Shown in pieces: positions 1 through 9,304 of a stretch of 49,445 nucleotides of DNA. The notes below the pieces were generated by a model that saw only the letters and a program-made list of their open reading frames with translations, had not been told where the DNA came from and searched no databases. The position numbers and the translations under genes are program-made. How positions within the stretch are numbered: position 1 is the stretch's first letter; each line of letters begins with the position of its first letter. Source of the stretch: Ligilactobacillus salivarius DSM 20555 = ATCC 11741 (GTDB taxonomy: Bacteria > Bacillota > Bacilli > Lactobacillales > Lactobacillaceae). Location of the stretch: contig NZ_AYYT01000014.1 in the NCBI RefSeq assembly GCF_001435955.1, forward strand, positions 1 through 49,445. The letters run 5' to 3'.

Positions 1-10
1 GCTATCCATC

Positions 11-28
11 CCCTCACTAAAGTAAGGG
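11..28. mobile_element. Possible right-end hairpin of an IS200/IS605-type element (element itself outside window)
   Basis: CCCTCAC, loop TAAA, GTAAGGG form a short stem (one C-A mismatch on plus, a G-T wobble on minus) inside the context CATCCCC...GGAATTTCCGCC. Hairpins of this kind close the tnpB end of many Gram-positive IS200/IS605 elements. No T-run follows on the minus strand, so it is a poor terminator for cshA. No transposase codons are visible because the window begins here. Family assignment rests on resemblance only. Confidence 0.3.
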
Positions 29-57
29 AATTTCCGCCAAATCGTCATTAAACTTAA

Positions 58-1536
58 TTAAGCTTTCTTTGTTCTAATAGTAAATCTATTTTTTTTGCCA
101 CTTCTGCGCTTATTATCACGATTATTTCTATCGTGCTTATTAAATCTCTTACTACGCTTAAAGTTATCATTACCGCGACGATAATTTCCATTACGACGAC
201 CTTTTTTACGGCGAGGTAGTGGTTTTTCTGGTGTAATCTTAACAGGAACATCAGAAGCATCCTTCTTAGTCATATTATTCAAAAAGGCTGCTACTACTTC
301 AACTGCATCATATTGTTCCAATAGTGCTTGTGCTTGTGCTTCATAGCGTTCTGTATCTGTATCAGCTATTAAATCTTTAATATCATCTAAAGCACTTGAA
401 ACTTGTCCAATAAATGCTTCATCTTGAGTTGGTGGCTTCAATGGATCCATGCGTTTCTTAGTTAATTTCTCGATAACACGTAGGTAATCCATTTCGTTAG
501 GTGTAACAAATGTTACGGAAGTTCCATGGTGTCCTGCACGACCAGTTCTACCAATACGGTGAACATAACTTTCCGGATCTTGTGGAATATCATAGTTGTA
601 AACATGAGTAACTCCTGAGATGTCTAAACCACGGGCTGCGACATCAGTTGCTACTAAGATATCCAAATCTCCATTTTTAAACTTACGTAATACGTTCATA
701 CGACGTTGTTGAGTCAAATCACCATGAATGCCAGCTGCATTGTAACCACGTGCTTCTAAACCTCGAGAAAGTTCATCAACACGACGCTTAGTTCTACCAA
801 AAACGATTGTTAATTCAGGAGCTTGAACATCAATCAATCTAGTCATAATATCGAATTTTTCAAATTCTTTTGTCTTCACAAAATATTGATCAACTAAATC
901 TGTTGTTAACTCTTTAGCTTTGATTTTTACAATTTGTGGATTAACCATAAATTTTTCGCCAATCTTCAAGATTTCTTTAGGCATAGTTGCTGAGAATAAT
1001 AAAGTTTGACGTTCAGCTGGTACTGCTTGGATAATCTTTTCAATATCATCCAAGAATCCCATGTCTAGCATTTCATCAGCTTCATCTAAAATCAAATGTT
1101 TAACATGAGCCAAGTTAATTGTTCCTCTTTGAATATGATCAAGTAATCGTCCTGGTGTTCCTACTAAAATATGTGGTGTGTGTTGTTCAAGTTGCTTAAT
1201 TTGACGTCTAATGTCAGCTCCGCCATACACAACTTGGACCTTAGCTCTTTTTTCTTTTCCTAAATGAAAAAGTTCTTCTTGTGTTTGAATTGCTAATTCA
1301 CGAGTTGGTGAGATTATTACTGCTTGAATTTGTCTCAAATCCAAATCTAATTGTTGTAATACTGGCAAACCAAAGGCTGCAGTTTTACCGGTACCTGTCT
1401 GTGCTTGTCCAATTACATCATTACCAGCTAAAACAAGTGGTATTGTTTCTGCTTGAATAGGAGTAGCTTCTTCAAAACCACTTCTCTTTACAGCCTTTAA
1501 CAAACTTTTATCTAATCCTAATTCGCCAAATTTCAA
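58..1536 (-). CDS. cshA: DEAD-box ATP-dependent RNA helicase CshA
   Basis: Cytoplasmic RNA helicase of the CshA type, expected to unwind structured RNA in mRNA turnover, ribosome assembly and cold adaptation. All superfamily 2 motifs are readable: the Q-motif around TPIQAE, Walker [19 protein letters not shown], the DEAD box in [11 protein letters not shown], and the C-terminal DVAARGLD and [10 protein letters not shown]. The last ~50 residues form an Arg/Lys/Asn-rich basic tail typical of RNA-binding DEAD-box proteins. The start is taken as the TTG at 1536, seven bases after AGGAGGA; this gives the family-like N-terminus MKFGELGL and 492 residues. It lies downstream of murF on the same strand, a familiar Lactobacillaceae order, but has its own promoter candidate and a leader hairpin at 1559-1604. 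Confidence 0.95.
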   Translation of the reverse strand: MKFGELGLDKSLLKAVKRSGFEEATPIQAETIPLVLAGNDVIGQAQTGTGKTAAFGLPVLQQLDLDLRQIQAVIISPTRELAIQTQEELFHLGKEKRAKVQVVYGGADIRRQIKQLEQHTPHILVGTPGRLLDHIQRGTINLAHVKHLILDEADEMLDMGFLDDIEKIIQAVPAERQTLLFSATMPKEILKIGEKFMVNPQIVKIKAKELTTDLVDQYFVKTKEFEKFDIMTRLIDVQAPELTIVFGRTKRRVDELSRGLEARGYNAAGIHGDLTQQRRMNVLRKFKNGDLDILVATDVAARGLDISGVTHVYNYDIPQDPESYVHRIGRTGRAGHHGTSVTFVTPNEMDYLRVIEKLTKKRMDPLKPPTQDEAFIGQVSSALDDIKDLIADTDTERYEAQAQALLEQYDAVEVVAAFLNNMTKKDASDVPVKITPEKPLPRRKKGRRNGNYRRGNDNFKRSKRFNKHDRNNRDNKRRSGKKNRFTIRTKKA

Positions 1537-1558
1537 AATTCTTCCTCCTAAAAACAAT

Positions 1559-1604
1559 AGAAACCGAAATGGTCTTGCGCGTCATAACCATTCATTCGGC
1601 TTCT
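1559..1604 (-). terminator. Hairpin with T-run in the cshA leader (terminator or attenuator)
   Basis: On the minus strand AGAAGCCGAATGAATGGT and ACCATTTCGGTTTCT pair around a 13-base loop and are followed by ATTGTTTTTAGG, immediately before the cshA ribosome binding site. It could end murF transcripts or attenuate cshA. Its place downstream of the cshA promoter candidate fits attenuation. Confidence 0.55.
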
Positions 1605-1638
1605 ATTAACGTTCAGCCATTATTAAGGCTTCTTTCTC

Positions 1639-1668
1639 ATCATAAATTTACTCTAGATTGGCATTCAA
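1639..1668 (-). promoter_or_regulatory. Candidate cshA promoter
   Basis: On the minus strand TTGAAT (1663-1668) and TATGAT (1639-1644) are separated by 18 bp, just downstream of the murF stop codon. The -35 matches 4/6 and the -10 5/6 of the sigma-A consensus. Confidence 0.5.
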
Positions 1669-1671
1669 TGC

Positions 1672-3042
1672 TTAAATTAATTCACTTACAACGTTTTCCA
1701 AATGAATTCCGTGACTAGCTTTTAATAAAACAATATCATCAGGCATTAATTCATTTTTTAAATCAGAAGTTAAAGTTAGTAAATCATCTTTTTGATAGTG
1801 ATGAATTTGAGTTTCATCAAATTTCTCTCTTAATTTTTCAGCTAAATACCCCATAAGTTCTCCACATAGATAGACACTGTCTATTCTATCAGGATTAATA
1901 GCTTGGGCTAAATCACTGTGCATTTCAGCAGCTTTCTCACCTAATTCAAGCATATCACCTAGAACAATAATTCTCTTTCCTTCAGTTGGAACTTGTTCAA
2001 AAGCATATAAAACTTCTTTAACTGCTGTTGGATTTGAATTATATACATCGCTCAAAATCTTTGCACCATTTTTAGCTTCTAACCATTCTGTTCGATTGGC
2101 TGTTAAATCAAATGATGCTAAAGCTTTTTGCATCTTATCTACTGGTATATGATAAATATTACCCACACTTAAAGCTGCTAAAGCATTGAAAACATTATAT
2201 GCACCAATCATATTGATCGTGAAATCTACTTCAGGCCAAGTTGCTACTTTAAAACTTGTCTTAGTAGCATCACTAACAATATCCATTGCACGCATATCAT
2301 TATTATCAAGGCTACCAAAGGTTAGTACTTCTTGACTAACTTCTTTAGCTTTTGTAGTCAATAATGGTTCGTCACCATTAATTACCAATTCTCCATCTTC
2401 TTTTAAACCATGTGTAATTTCCATCTTAGCGTCAGCAATATGATCTCTTGTTCCAAAGAATTCTATATGCGCTTCACCAATCATAGTAATTACTGCAACA
2501 TCAGGTTCAGCTAATTTACTCAAAAAATCCAATTGACCATAACGATCCATACCCATTTCTACTACTAGAACTTCTGTATTAGGTTCCATACTTAAGATTG
2601 TCATAGGTACTCCAATTTCATTATTGAAATTAGCAAAAGTCTTATGAACATTGAACTGTGTAGCCAACACTGCTGCTGTCATATCTTTTGTTGTAGTTTT
2701 TCCGTTACTTCCTGTAATAGCTACTACTTTAGGATTAATTTTCATTAAATAATGCTTACCTAATTGTTGTAGAGCAACTAAAGTATCAGAAACAGGTAAT
2801 ACTGCAATACTATCTGGGATATTTTCAGAATGATCTTCTTGCCATAGTGTAGCAACTGCCCCACCATTGATTGCAGCTTCTACATACTTATGACCATCAT
2901 TTTCAGCCACCAAAGGAATAAACAAAGCACCAGACTCGATTTTACGGCTATCGAAGCAAACACTTGTAATTGAAATATCTTCCCATTCTTCTTTAGCTTC
3001 GATATTGAGTGCTCGTGCTACTTCGGCTAATTGCATTTTCAT
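1672..3042 (-). CDS. murF: UDP-N-acetylmuramoyl-tripeptide--D-alanyl-D-alanine ligase
   Basis: Mur ligase that adds the D-Ala-D-Ala dipeptide to UDP-MurNAc-tripeptide, the last cytoplasmic step of muropeptide synthesis. The N-terminal substrate domain is followed by the Mur ligase ATP-binding loop GSNGKTTTKD, the central-domain stretch FANFNNEIGVP, and the C-terminal ligase region with NRTEW and DVYNSNPTAVKE. I place the start at the ATG at 3042 (MKMQLAEVARAL), seven bases after GAGAGG, rather than an in-frame upstream codon; this gives 456 residues, normal for MurF. The usual upstream partner ddl is not next to it. A macrodomain gene is there instead, suggesting local rearrangement. Confidence 0.95.
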   Translation of the reverse strand: MKMQLAEVARALNIEAKEEWEDISITSVCFDSRKIESGALFIPLVAENDGHKYVEAAINGGAVATLWQEDHSENIPDSIAVLPVSDTLVALQQLGKHYLMKINPKVVAITGSNGKTTTKDMTAAVLATQFNVHKTFANFNNEIGVPMTILSMEPNTEVLVVEMGMDRYGQLDFLSKLAEPDVAVITMIGEAHIEFFGTRDHIADAKMEITHGLKEDGELVINGDEPLLTTKAKEVSQEVLTFGSLDNNDMRAMDIVSDATKTSFKVATWPEVDFTINMIGAYNVFNALAALSVGNIYHIPVDKMQKALASFDLTANRTEWLEAKNGAKILSDVYNSNPTAVKEVLYAFEQVPTEGKRIIVLGDMLELGEKAAEMHSDLAQAINPDRIDSVYLCGELMGYLAEKLREKFDETQIHHYQKDDLLTLTSDLKNELMPDDIVLLKASHGIHLENVVSELI

Positions 3043-3179
3043 GCTCAAACCTCTCCCTTTCAATATTATCAATTTGCAGGTATATTTAACCTCTTAATCA
3101 TTATAATTATAGTAATCTACCAATTTAGAGTTCTAAATCATTGTAACATATTAACCAGAGTAATGCTTTAGATTTATCA

Positions 3180-3953
3180 TCAATCTTTCAAAGTATTTTC
3201 AAAAATTTTCAAAACTTGTGGATTTTTCATAATATCAAAATATATTTCTTCAAATATGCCCTTGAACTCTGATCTATCTAGGACTTGCTTAAATATTTTT
3301 GCTACCATCTGTGGATCGTTTCCAAATGCACCACAACCAAAAGCACCTAATATTAAAACTTTAGTTTCATGATTTTTGAAAACACGCAAAGTTGCTAAAA
3401 CTTTATTATATATATCTTCAGCAATCTTTTCTGCCGGTAAAACTTTATTATTTTCTCGCATTGAAGTTACATCAGGTGCTGCCACAGATACAACATCAGC
3501 AAACTTTCCTTTCAAGATTTGGTCTTCTTTTTCATCGCGAATAAATTTAATATCACTAGCATAAATTAAATATGGACTAAATAAAAAATCATTGGGGTTT
3601 TGAATATTATGATAATAATATGTCCTGCGGTACTTCTTTAACTCTGGGTATAGAAAACTATTTCGGCAAATTGTTTGTTCTTGCGCATTTACACCATGTT
3701 GAAAATTTCCGCCAATTGTAACCGGACTTGCAAAACTCATTACTCCTAGTTTCTTATCTTCAGGAACCTTAAAAATTCTATAAAGTAAATTTTCATCCTT
3801 TACCACTATCTTAGTTTCATATTGATTTAATGTTTCCGTTTCTACAGGTAATTCTGTAATTAATTCCGAAGATTGTGGTAGTTGTCGCATTTCTACTTGA
3901 TATATATTCATCGTTTTATGCGCTAATAATTGTAATCTCTCTTTATTCATCAT
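3180..3953 (-). CDS. TIGR02452-family PARG-like macrodomain protein
   Basis: Resembles the microbial poly(ADP-ribose) glycohydrolase-like family TIGR02452/DUF2263, macrodomain proteins that bind or hydrolyse ADP-ribose conjugates. Family marks are the segment FASPVTIGG at residues 74-82, the QEE-type loop at 91-93 followed by CRNSFLYPEL, and the C-terminal LGAFGCGAFGNDP loop. The loop reads Q91-E92-Q93 instead of Gln-Glu-Glu. In characterised PARGs the second Glu is catalytic, so glycohydrolase activity may be lost or altered. Length is 257 residues. Two adjacent ATGs (3953 and 3950) are possible starts; AGGGG lies seven bases before the second. It seems to stand alone between murF and the purine permease terminator. 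Confidence 0.8.
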   Translation of the reverse strand: MMNKERLQLLAHKTMNIYQVEMRQLPQSSELITELPVETETLNQYETKIVVKDENLLYRIFKVPEDKKLGVMSFASPVTIGGNFQHGVNAQEQTICRNSFLYPELKKYRRTYYYHNIQNPNDFLFSPYLIYASDIKFIRDEKEDQILKGKFADVVSVAAPDVTSMRENNKVLPAEKIAEDIYNKVLATLRVFKNHETKVLILGAFGCGAFGNDPQMVAKIFKQVLDRSEFKGIFEEIYFDIMKNPQVLKIFENTLKD

Positions 3954-4033
3954 TTCACCCCTCTATTTTTTAATCTAATTTTAATTTTATCATATAAAAA
4001 ATAAAACTCAAATTTCTTATCTTAGTAGCAAAA

Positions 4034-4074
4034 AAGCAGCATTAACGAGATTATTCATCAAGTTAATGCTGCTT
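4034..4074 (-). terminator. Intrinsic terminator after the purine permease gene
   Basis: AAGCAGCATTAAC and GTTAATGCTGCTT form a 13-bp stem followed on the minus strand by TTTTTTGC, 23 bases beyond the permease stop codon. Confidence 0.85.
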
Positions 4075-4096
4075 GTTTGTTATTCATTTAAATTAA

Positions 4097-5410
4097 TTAT
4101 TCGCCTGTTTGCAAAATCCATAAGAAGATTAAAAATACGAAGAATAATACATACATCAAAGGTGGAACTTCTTTACCACGTTTTGCAGTAATCATTGTGA
4201 TTGGGTAGAAGATAACACCTAATGCAATACCATCAGCGATACTGTATGTTAATGGCATAGTTGCAAGAATAACGAATGATGGAATAGCAATTTCCAACTT
4301 ATCCCAGCTAATACGTGCCATGTTACCTGCCATTAAAACACCTACCATAATCAAAGCTGGTGCTGTAACGTATGATGTAACTACTGTTAACAATGGTGAG
4401 AAGAACATACCTAAGATGAACAATACACCAGTTGTAACAGCCGTTAAACCTGTACGTCCCCCTACCGCAATACCAGCAGATGATTCAACATAAGCACCAA
4501 TTGGAGATGTACCTAAAACAGAACCCACTAACATAGCACTGGAGTCAGATAGTAAAGCCTTACCTACACGAGGCATCTTGTTATCCTTCATGAAACCAGC
4601 TTGTTGTGCTAAACCAACTAATGTACCAGCCGTATCGAAGAATGTTACCAATAAGAAAGTAATTACAACTACGACTAATTGCATTGTATTAATATCTGTA
4701 ACATGCTTGATTGCTTGACCAAATGTTGGTGCTAAACTTGGAGCAGATGAGATGAATTGATGTGGTGCTGGAATTAAACCTGTTACCATACCAATGATTG
4801 CAGCTACAAGCATAGCGATAAAGATTGCACCTGGAACGTTTAATAACATTAATACTGCCATTAAAACAAAACCAATAATTGATAACCATGTTTGACCTTG
4901 GAATGTTCCTAAACCAACTAATGTAGATTTGTTAGCAACGATAATGCCTGCACTCTTCATACCGATAAAAGCAATGAATAAACCAATACCAGCAGAGATA
5001 GCATATTTCAAGTCTTGCGGAATAGAGTCAATGATCATTTCACGTAACTTAAATACTGTAATTAATAAGAAAATAATGGCTGCAACAAATACACCAGCTA
5101 ATGCTGTTTGCCATGGAATACCCATACCAATAACAACTGAATAAGCGAAGAATGCATTAACACCCAATCCTGGAGCTGTTGCAATAGGATACTTAGCATA
5201 AAGTCCCATCATTAAACATCCAAAGGCACTAGCCAAAGCTGTAGCTGTAAATACAGCTCCTTTGTCCATATGGGCAGCCCCTAAAACTGTCGGATTAACG
5301 AACAAAATGTACGCCATTGAAATAAATGTGGTAAAGCCGGCTAAAATTTCACGTCTAATTGTGGAACCGTGCTTATCAATACCAAAGTATGAAATAATTT
5401 TATCTTTCAC
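4097..5410 (-). CDS. NCS2-family (AzgA/PbuG-like) purine permease
   Basis: Polytopic membrane protein of 437 residues that very likely imports a purine base such as hypoxanthine, guanine or adenine by proton symport. The family signature is seen near the N-terminus: REILAGFTTFISMAYI, VNPTVL, and PIATAPGLGVNAFFAY. Further on are FFDTAGTLVGL and SPIGAYVESSAGIAVGGRTG, which line the substrate site in AzgA-type carriers. About 12 or more hydrophobic segments are evident. The start is GTG at 5410 after AGAGGAG. A sigma-A promoter lies at 5472-5500 and a strong terminator follows, so it appears monocistronic. I looked for a purine riboswitch in the leader and did not find one. Confidence 0.9.
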   Translation of the reverse strand: MKDKIISYFGIDKHGSTIRREILAGFTTFISMAYILFVNPTVLGAAHMDKGAVFTATALASAFGCLMMGLYAKYPIATAPGLGVNAFFAYSVVIGMGIPWQTALAGVFVAAIIFLLITVFKLREMIIDSIPQDLKYAISAGIGLFIAFIGMKSAGIIVANKSTLVGLGTFQGQTWLSIIGFVLMAVLMLLNVPGAIFIAMLVAAIIGMVTGLIPAPHQFISSAPSLAPTFGQAIKHVTDINTMQLVVVVITFLLVTFFDTAGTLVGLAQQAGFMKDNKMPRVGKALLSDSSAMLVGSVLGTSPIGAYVESSAGIAVGGRTGLTAVTTGVLFILGMFFSPLLTVVTSYVTAPALIMVGVLMAGNMARISWDKLEIAIPSFVILATMPLTYSIADGIALGVIFYPITMITAKRGKEVPPLMYVLFFVFLIFLWILQTGE

Positions 5411-5471
5411 AATAATTCTCCTCTTTCGGTTTTAATAAGAAATAAGTACATTCAACTTAACTTACAATGTA

Positions 5472-5500
5472 AATATACACTAAAACACGAATATTGTAAA
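5472..5500 (-). promoter_or_regulatory. Promoter of the purine permease gene
   Basis: On the minus strand TTTACA (5495-5500) and TATATT (5472-5477) are separated by 17 bp, about 60 bases upstream of the GTG start. Both hexamers match 5/6. Confidence 0.65.
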
Positions 5501-5526
5501 TAGTATTTACCAAAACATTCTAAAAA

Positions 5527-5568
5527 AAATAGTGAAAACCCATTCTTTCAATTGAGTTTTCACTATTT
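5527..5568 (-). terminator. Intrinsic terminator of the WxL cluster
   Basis: AAATAGTGAAAAC and GTTTTCACTATTT form a 13-bp stem; T-runs flank it on both strands. It lies just beyond the long WxL gene (minus strand). Confidence 0.85.
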
Positions 5569-5592
5569 TTTTCGTAATTAGCGATAATTCTC

Positions 5593-7335
5593 CTATTCAG
5601 ACGCACTAACTGTTGTTTTTGGAGATAAATTCCAATTAATATCTTCTGTAAAGCTCGTTCCAGCTGCCAAAGGATTGTGATAACCTTTGAAAGTTACTTT
5701 AGCATTCAAAGGTAATTTTACGGTTTTACCAGTTTCATCTACACTTGCAACTTCTACTGGTGTAGTCGTTAAGTTTTTACCAAAGATATTTAATTGTCCA
5801 TTCAACTTAGCAATACTGTTATTACCAGTTTCTTCAGTACTAGCCGAAACCTGCCAAACATTCTTACTTACAATTGGAATAGAGACAGAAATGTTGTCAT
5901 CATTCTTTGTTAAAGATTCAAAACTTCCGCCATTATAGATATCCTTTGCTGGAATAGTTCCGAAATCTATCTTATCTGGAACTTTTAAAGTTGGTGTTTG
6001 AATTTGAACCAATATTGGATTAGTTAACGCCTTTAAATCTCCACCAAATCTAATTTTCATCATCAAATAAACTTTCTTATCCTCACTATTTTGAGTAGCA
6101 ACATATTTCAAAAAAGAACTATTCTCTGGAAAACTCATCCAATCACTTCCCAGAATCCCCGTACTATTCTTAGTATCACTAAAATCTTTACCAACTTCTT
6201 TTAATGAACTCTCGTTATCACTAGTTGCATAATACCAAGTATATGTCAGATTACTACCAATATCAGAAATAATAGTATCAACATACTTCCCGTATAAATA
6301 ATCTTTAGTATTAACTGTTGTCTTTGATAAATTAGTGTCATCTAAAACGATGTTTCTTAATCCACCATAAAAGAATTCTGTCTTCTGTGGTGCGGAAGGA
6401 AGGTTATACGTCATAGTCGCTCGTAAACCATAATCATCATTATTTAGCGGAAGTAAACCTTCAATTTGATTTTCAATTGCTTCTGCATCACTATAAATCG
6501 TATATGAAGTTTTAAGTACATTACTATCTACTGTCTGAGCACCAACTACAACTGTACTAGCATTTTTAAAAAAATTATTATTTACAGTTATAATTGAATC
6601 ACCTTGGACCGCTGGTGAACTAAAGGTTAAATTACTAGATTCCCCCACATAGTATTCTCTTGATACATTTATTCGTGTAACACTAATCTGATGCCATCCA
6701 ATTACTGGACTGATCAACATATACTTGTATGTACTATCATCTGCTACCCCATTTGTTTCATGGAAACCTGTACTACTATTGTCATACATACACAATTGAA
6801 ATTCGTCTCCACTATCTTCTGGAATATTAACCTTAACTTCCCATAAAGCTGACCTAGAATATGATGTTACCTTATTTATGGTTACATTATCACTATTCAA
6901 ATCTTTTCCGCTATATTGATCATTAGTTTTTGATAAAATATAGAATTTTGTTTGTGATTTATCCCAACTTCCAAACGCAATTAGATTAAACTTCAGATAG
7001 ATATTATTTCCATCCTTACTTTCACTAATTAAATTGTTAGAATCTACCATATATCCATATGGATTAGGTGAAAAAACACCTCGTTTTTCACCTTGCGTCC
7101 ATTGAGCAAATTCTGTGGGCCAAGCTATTGCAGATGATGTTGCCCCAACTATAGGAGATGAAGAAGCCGACGAGGAATTTGCAGTTGTCGATGTCGTAAT
7201 GGAAGAAGTAGTAGAAGAAGTATCAATATTATCAGCATACACATACCTGACTCCTAACATTGCCACAATTATTCCTAACAGTAACCACATCCAAGTTGAT
7301 CTACCATTTTCTCTGAGTCTTAACATATAAATCAC
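5593..7335 (-). CDS. Long WxL-type cell-surface protein
   Basis: Secreted protein of 580 residues, third gene of a WxL cluster. It has a signal peptide or N-terminal anchor (hydrophobic stretch about residues 14-34 ending at VYADN), then a Ser/Thr-rich linker, a long beta-rich region without recognised motifs, and a C-terminal WxL-like domain ending in INWNL about 13 residues from the end. WxL domains bind peptidoglycan non-covalently. No LPXTG motif is present. The GTG start shares one base with the preceding TAG stop (TAGTG) and has AAGGA five to six bases upstream, so translation is probably coupled to the DUF916 protein gene. The central region may be an adhesive or ligand-binding part, but its function cannot be read from sequence. 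Confidence 0.75.
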   Translation of the reverse strand: MIYMLRLRENGRSTWMWLLLGIIVAMLGVRYVYADNIDTSSTTSSITTSTTANSSSASSSPIVGATSSAIAWPTEFAQWTQGEKRGVFSPNPYGYMVDSNNLISESKDGNNIYLKFNLIAFGSWDKSQTKFYILSKTNDQYSGKDLNSDNVTINKVTSYSRSALWEVKVNIPEDSGDEFQLCMYDNSSTGFHETNGVADDSTYKYMLISPVIGWHQISVTRINVSREYYVGESSNLTFSSPAVQGDSIITVNNNFFKNASTVVVGAQTVDSNVLKTSYTIYSDAEAIENQIEGLLPLNNDDYGLRATMTYNLPSAPQKTEFFYGGLRNIVLDDTNLSKTTVNTKDYLYGKYVDTIISDIGSNLTYTWYYATSDNESSLKEVGKDFSDTKNSTGILGSDWMSFPENSSFLKYVATQNSEDKKVYLMMKIRFGGDLKALTNPILVQIQTPTLKVPDKIDFGTIPAKDIYNGGSFESLTKNDDNISVSIPIVSKNVWQVSASTEETGNNSIAKLNGQLNIFGKNLTTTPVEVASVDETGKTVKLPLNAKVTFKGYHNPLAAGTSFTEDINWNLSPKTTVSASE

Positions 7336-8381
7336 TACTTATCCTTTGTTTTTAAATTTTGCTTTTGTCTTACTATCACTACTACCAATCCTACAATGAT
7401 AATTACTAGAATTAGTATTACTATCCACATTACCATTGAAATTCCTAACCAACCTGTGCGCTTAGTCAATGGCACACCTTGTTGGGCAGTAATTGTAAAG
7501 TCTTTTACTAAATGCCATTTTCTTTTACCTGATTGTAGGTGCATATCTATTGTATACTTACCTGCTCCAAGTTGGTTACTACTATCGGAGGATAAAAAAT
7601 TAAAACTAGAATTAGGAGCTACTTGATAATTATTTACACTCTTGTGAACCAATGTTTTCGTGTGATTCTTCTTAGTTATCTTTGAATCTATTGATAACTT
7701 ACCAAACATTACTGGTTTCACATTATGTAATTTAGCAGTAATTTCAGGTCCATTCTTCACCGTTACTTTATCTAGTTCCATTTTAGCAATTCGTTTGACT
7801 TTAGCTTGTTCAGTTAAAATAATTGGTAATGTCATAGAAAAATGATTTCTTGTATTCATACCACTTTTTTCATTAACATAAGCATTCGTCAATCGTTCTA
7901 CATAAATTCCCCCAGCAATCGTCCCTGGAAATTTTTGCTTTGGCACTTTTAAATTTACTGTAACTTCAGAACTTGAACCAGCTTTTACTGTGACTTTTTG
8001 TTTCAACTCTGTTTTAGAAATGAAGTCTGTAAGTTGATACTTTGCTGTCGTATCTTTTTTATTTTTGAAATTAGTATAATTGATTGTACCATTGTCATTT
8101 GTAGTTGCATTTCCAACTTTAATCAAATACTCTATATCTTGATTTTTGTTCAAATTAGAAATCTTTACTTTTACAGGTACCGTTGTTGATTTTTTTACAT
8201 TTAAATCAAAATATCCTGCATCATCCTCTTTTTGTTCATGAGAATATACAGGACTTATTGTAAATTCAGCTGCATTATTAGATATATTATCAGCATTTAC
8301 ATGTGGTAACTGTAAAAAACAAATACATAGTACAATGCTTAGACATAGCTTTACTATCGAATTTGTTTTCAACTTTATCAT
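7335..8381 (-). CDS. WxL-interacting protein, DUF916 and DUF3324 domains
   Basis: Membrane-anchored surface protein of 348 residues. It has an N-terminal signal peptide (hydrophobic residues about 10-30), an extracellular DUF916 region beginning near EFTISPVYSH and containing the PGTIAGGIYV segment typical of these proteins, a DUF3324 region, and one C-terminal transmembrane helix (about 318-339) followed by a short basic tail. Proteins of this kind are encoded next to WxL proteins and are proposed to bind them and peptidoglycan at the wall. Here it lies between the small and long WxL genes, 17 bases after the first and overlapping the second by one base. The start has only a weak TTAGG close to the ATG. 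Confidence 0.88.
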   Translation of the reverse strand: MIKLKTNSIVKLCLSIVLCICFLQLPHVNADNISNNAAEFTISPVYSHEQKEDDAGYFDLNVKKSTTVPVKVKISNLNKNQDIEYLIKVGNATTNDNGTINYTNFKNKKDTTAKYQLTDFISKTELKQKVTVKAGSSSEVTVNLKVPKQKFPGTIAGGIYVERLTNAYVNEKSGMNTRNHFSMTLPIILTEQAKVKRIAKMELDKVTVKNGPEITAKLHNVKPVMFGKLSIDSKITKKNHTKTLVHKSVNNYQVAPNSSFNFLSSDSSNQLGAGKYTIDMHLQSGKRKWHLVKDFTITAQQGVPLTKRTGWLGISMVMWIVILILVIIIVGLVVVIVRQKQNLKTKDK

Positions 8382-8398
8382 ACCTAACTTAATTAATA

Positions 8399-9022
8399 TT
8401 ATTCACTTTTTTTTGATGAATCTGTTGTTGCTGCAGTTAAATTCCATGTCAAATTAGCTGTGTAGCTACCAGGAACAATTGCATCATGTCCGTTGAATTT
8501 CAAACTTGCATGTTTAATTTCAGAAGTTGCTGTACCTTTTTTAGCACCTGTTGAAGTTGCTACTTGATTAGAAGTGCTATTTGGTAAAGCTAAACTTGTT
8601 GTTGAATTAGTCCATGTCCAACCTTCAGCAGCTCCATCAGAAAATTGAAATGTAAGTGGTGTAAAGGTAATAGTACCATTAATTTTACTATTGCCATTTG
8701 TAAAAGCAGTTGTATTTGTAACTGCTAAGTTCCAACCTCCACTGCTTAAACGTGTATCATTAACTACAACAGTATTGTTACCGGATAGGTTTGATTCAGT
8801 TGTACCACCACTAAAAATAGTACCTGCTTTAACAGTATTAAATGGGAAACTAGGCACAGCATCTAAAGATAATTTAGCAGTTGTATCTGTACTCTCATCT
8901 TGAATATTAAGAGTTGCTGTACTCTGTTGATTGTTAGTATCTGCCTTCACTGCTGGTACACTCAAAACTAAAACTCCACCGAGAGCTAATGTTAATAAAT
9001 TTAACTTTGAAAATAACTTCAT
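8399..9022 (-). CDS. Small WxL domain surface protein
   Basis: Secreted 207-residue protein with a signal peptide (MKLFSKLN, hydrophobic core, cleavage probably after VKA). Most of the mature chain is a WxL domain with the two hallmark Trp-x-Leu motifs: GGWNLAV in the middle and LTWNLT close to the C-terminus. The first gene of the cluster, it has a strong AGGAGG ribosome binding site and an extended -10 promoter upstream. It should sit non-covalently on peptidoglycan, probably in a complex with the DUF916/DUF3324 protein and long WxL protein encoded downstream. Confidence 0.9.
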   Translation of the reverse strand: MKLFSKLNLLTLALGGVLVLSVPAVKADTNNQQSTATLNIQDESTDTTAKLSLDAVPSFPFNTVKAGTIFSGGTTESNLSGNNTVVVNDTRLSSGGWNLAVTNTTAFTNGNSKINGTITFTPLTFQFSDGAAEGWTWTNSTTSLALPNSTSNQVATSTGAKKGTATSEIKHASLKFNGHDAIVPGSYTANLTWNLTAATTDSSKKSE

Positions 9023-9064
9023 TATATTAACTACCTCCTAAAAAATTATATTTTTTACAACCAT

Positions 9065-9073
9065 ATTATAACA
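9065..9073 (-). promoter_or_regulatory. Extended -10 promoter of the WxL cluster
   Basis: On the minus strand TGTTATAAT, a perfect -10 with a TGn extension, lies about 40 bases before the small WxL start. No good -35 is seen. Confidence 0.5.
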
Positions 9074-9304
9074 CTTTTAAACAACATAACATCAGACATT
9101 TTGAGAAAAATGTTTTTTATTATCTATACATATCGATTTTAAAATATCATGCTATCATTGCTATGATGGCCCTTATTTGAAATTCATTTATTTTGATGGA
9201 GATTATTTTTATTTATTAACAAATTCATTTATTTTAATCGATTATAAGTTTATTATTTATAATAACATTACTTAGCCTTATACTTATAGAAAGGAGGATT
9301 TTTT
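9074..9304. other. AT-rich divergent intergenic region with a hairpin and direct repeats
   Basis: This region between the WxL cluster and the nuclease-helicase gene holds no coding sequence. It contains an 8-bp hairpin (GCTATCAT, loop TGCT, ATGATGGC; 9151-9170) and two copies of AAATTCATTTATTTT (9180-9194 and 9221-9235), 41 bp apart, about four helical turns. They could be operator sites for either gene. Confidence 0.5.

Noticed and set aside
5411-5500. Purine riboswitch in front of the purine permease gene
   Set aside because: The leader after the promoter is about 60 bases and lacks the conserved three-way junction loops.
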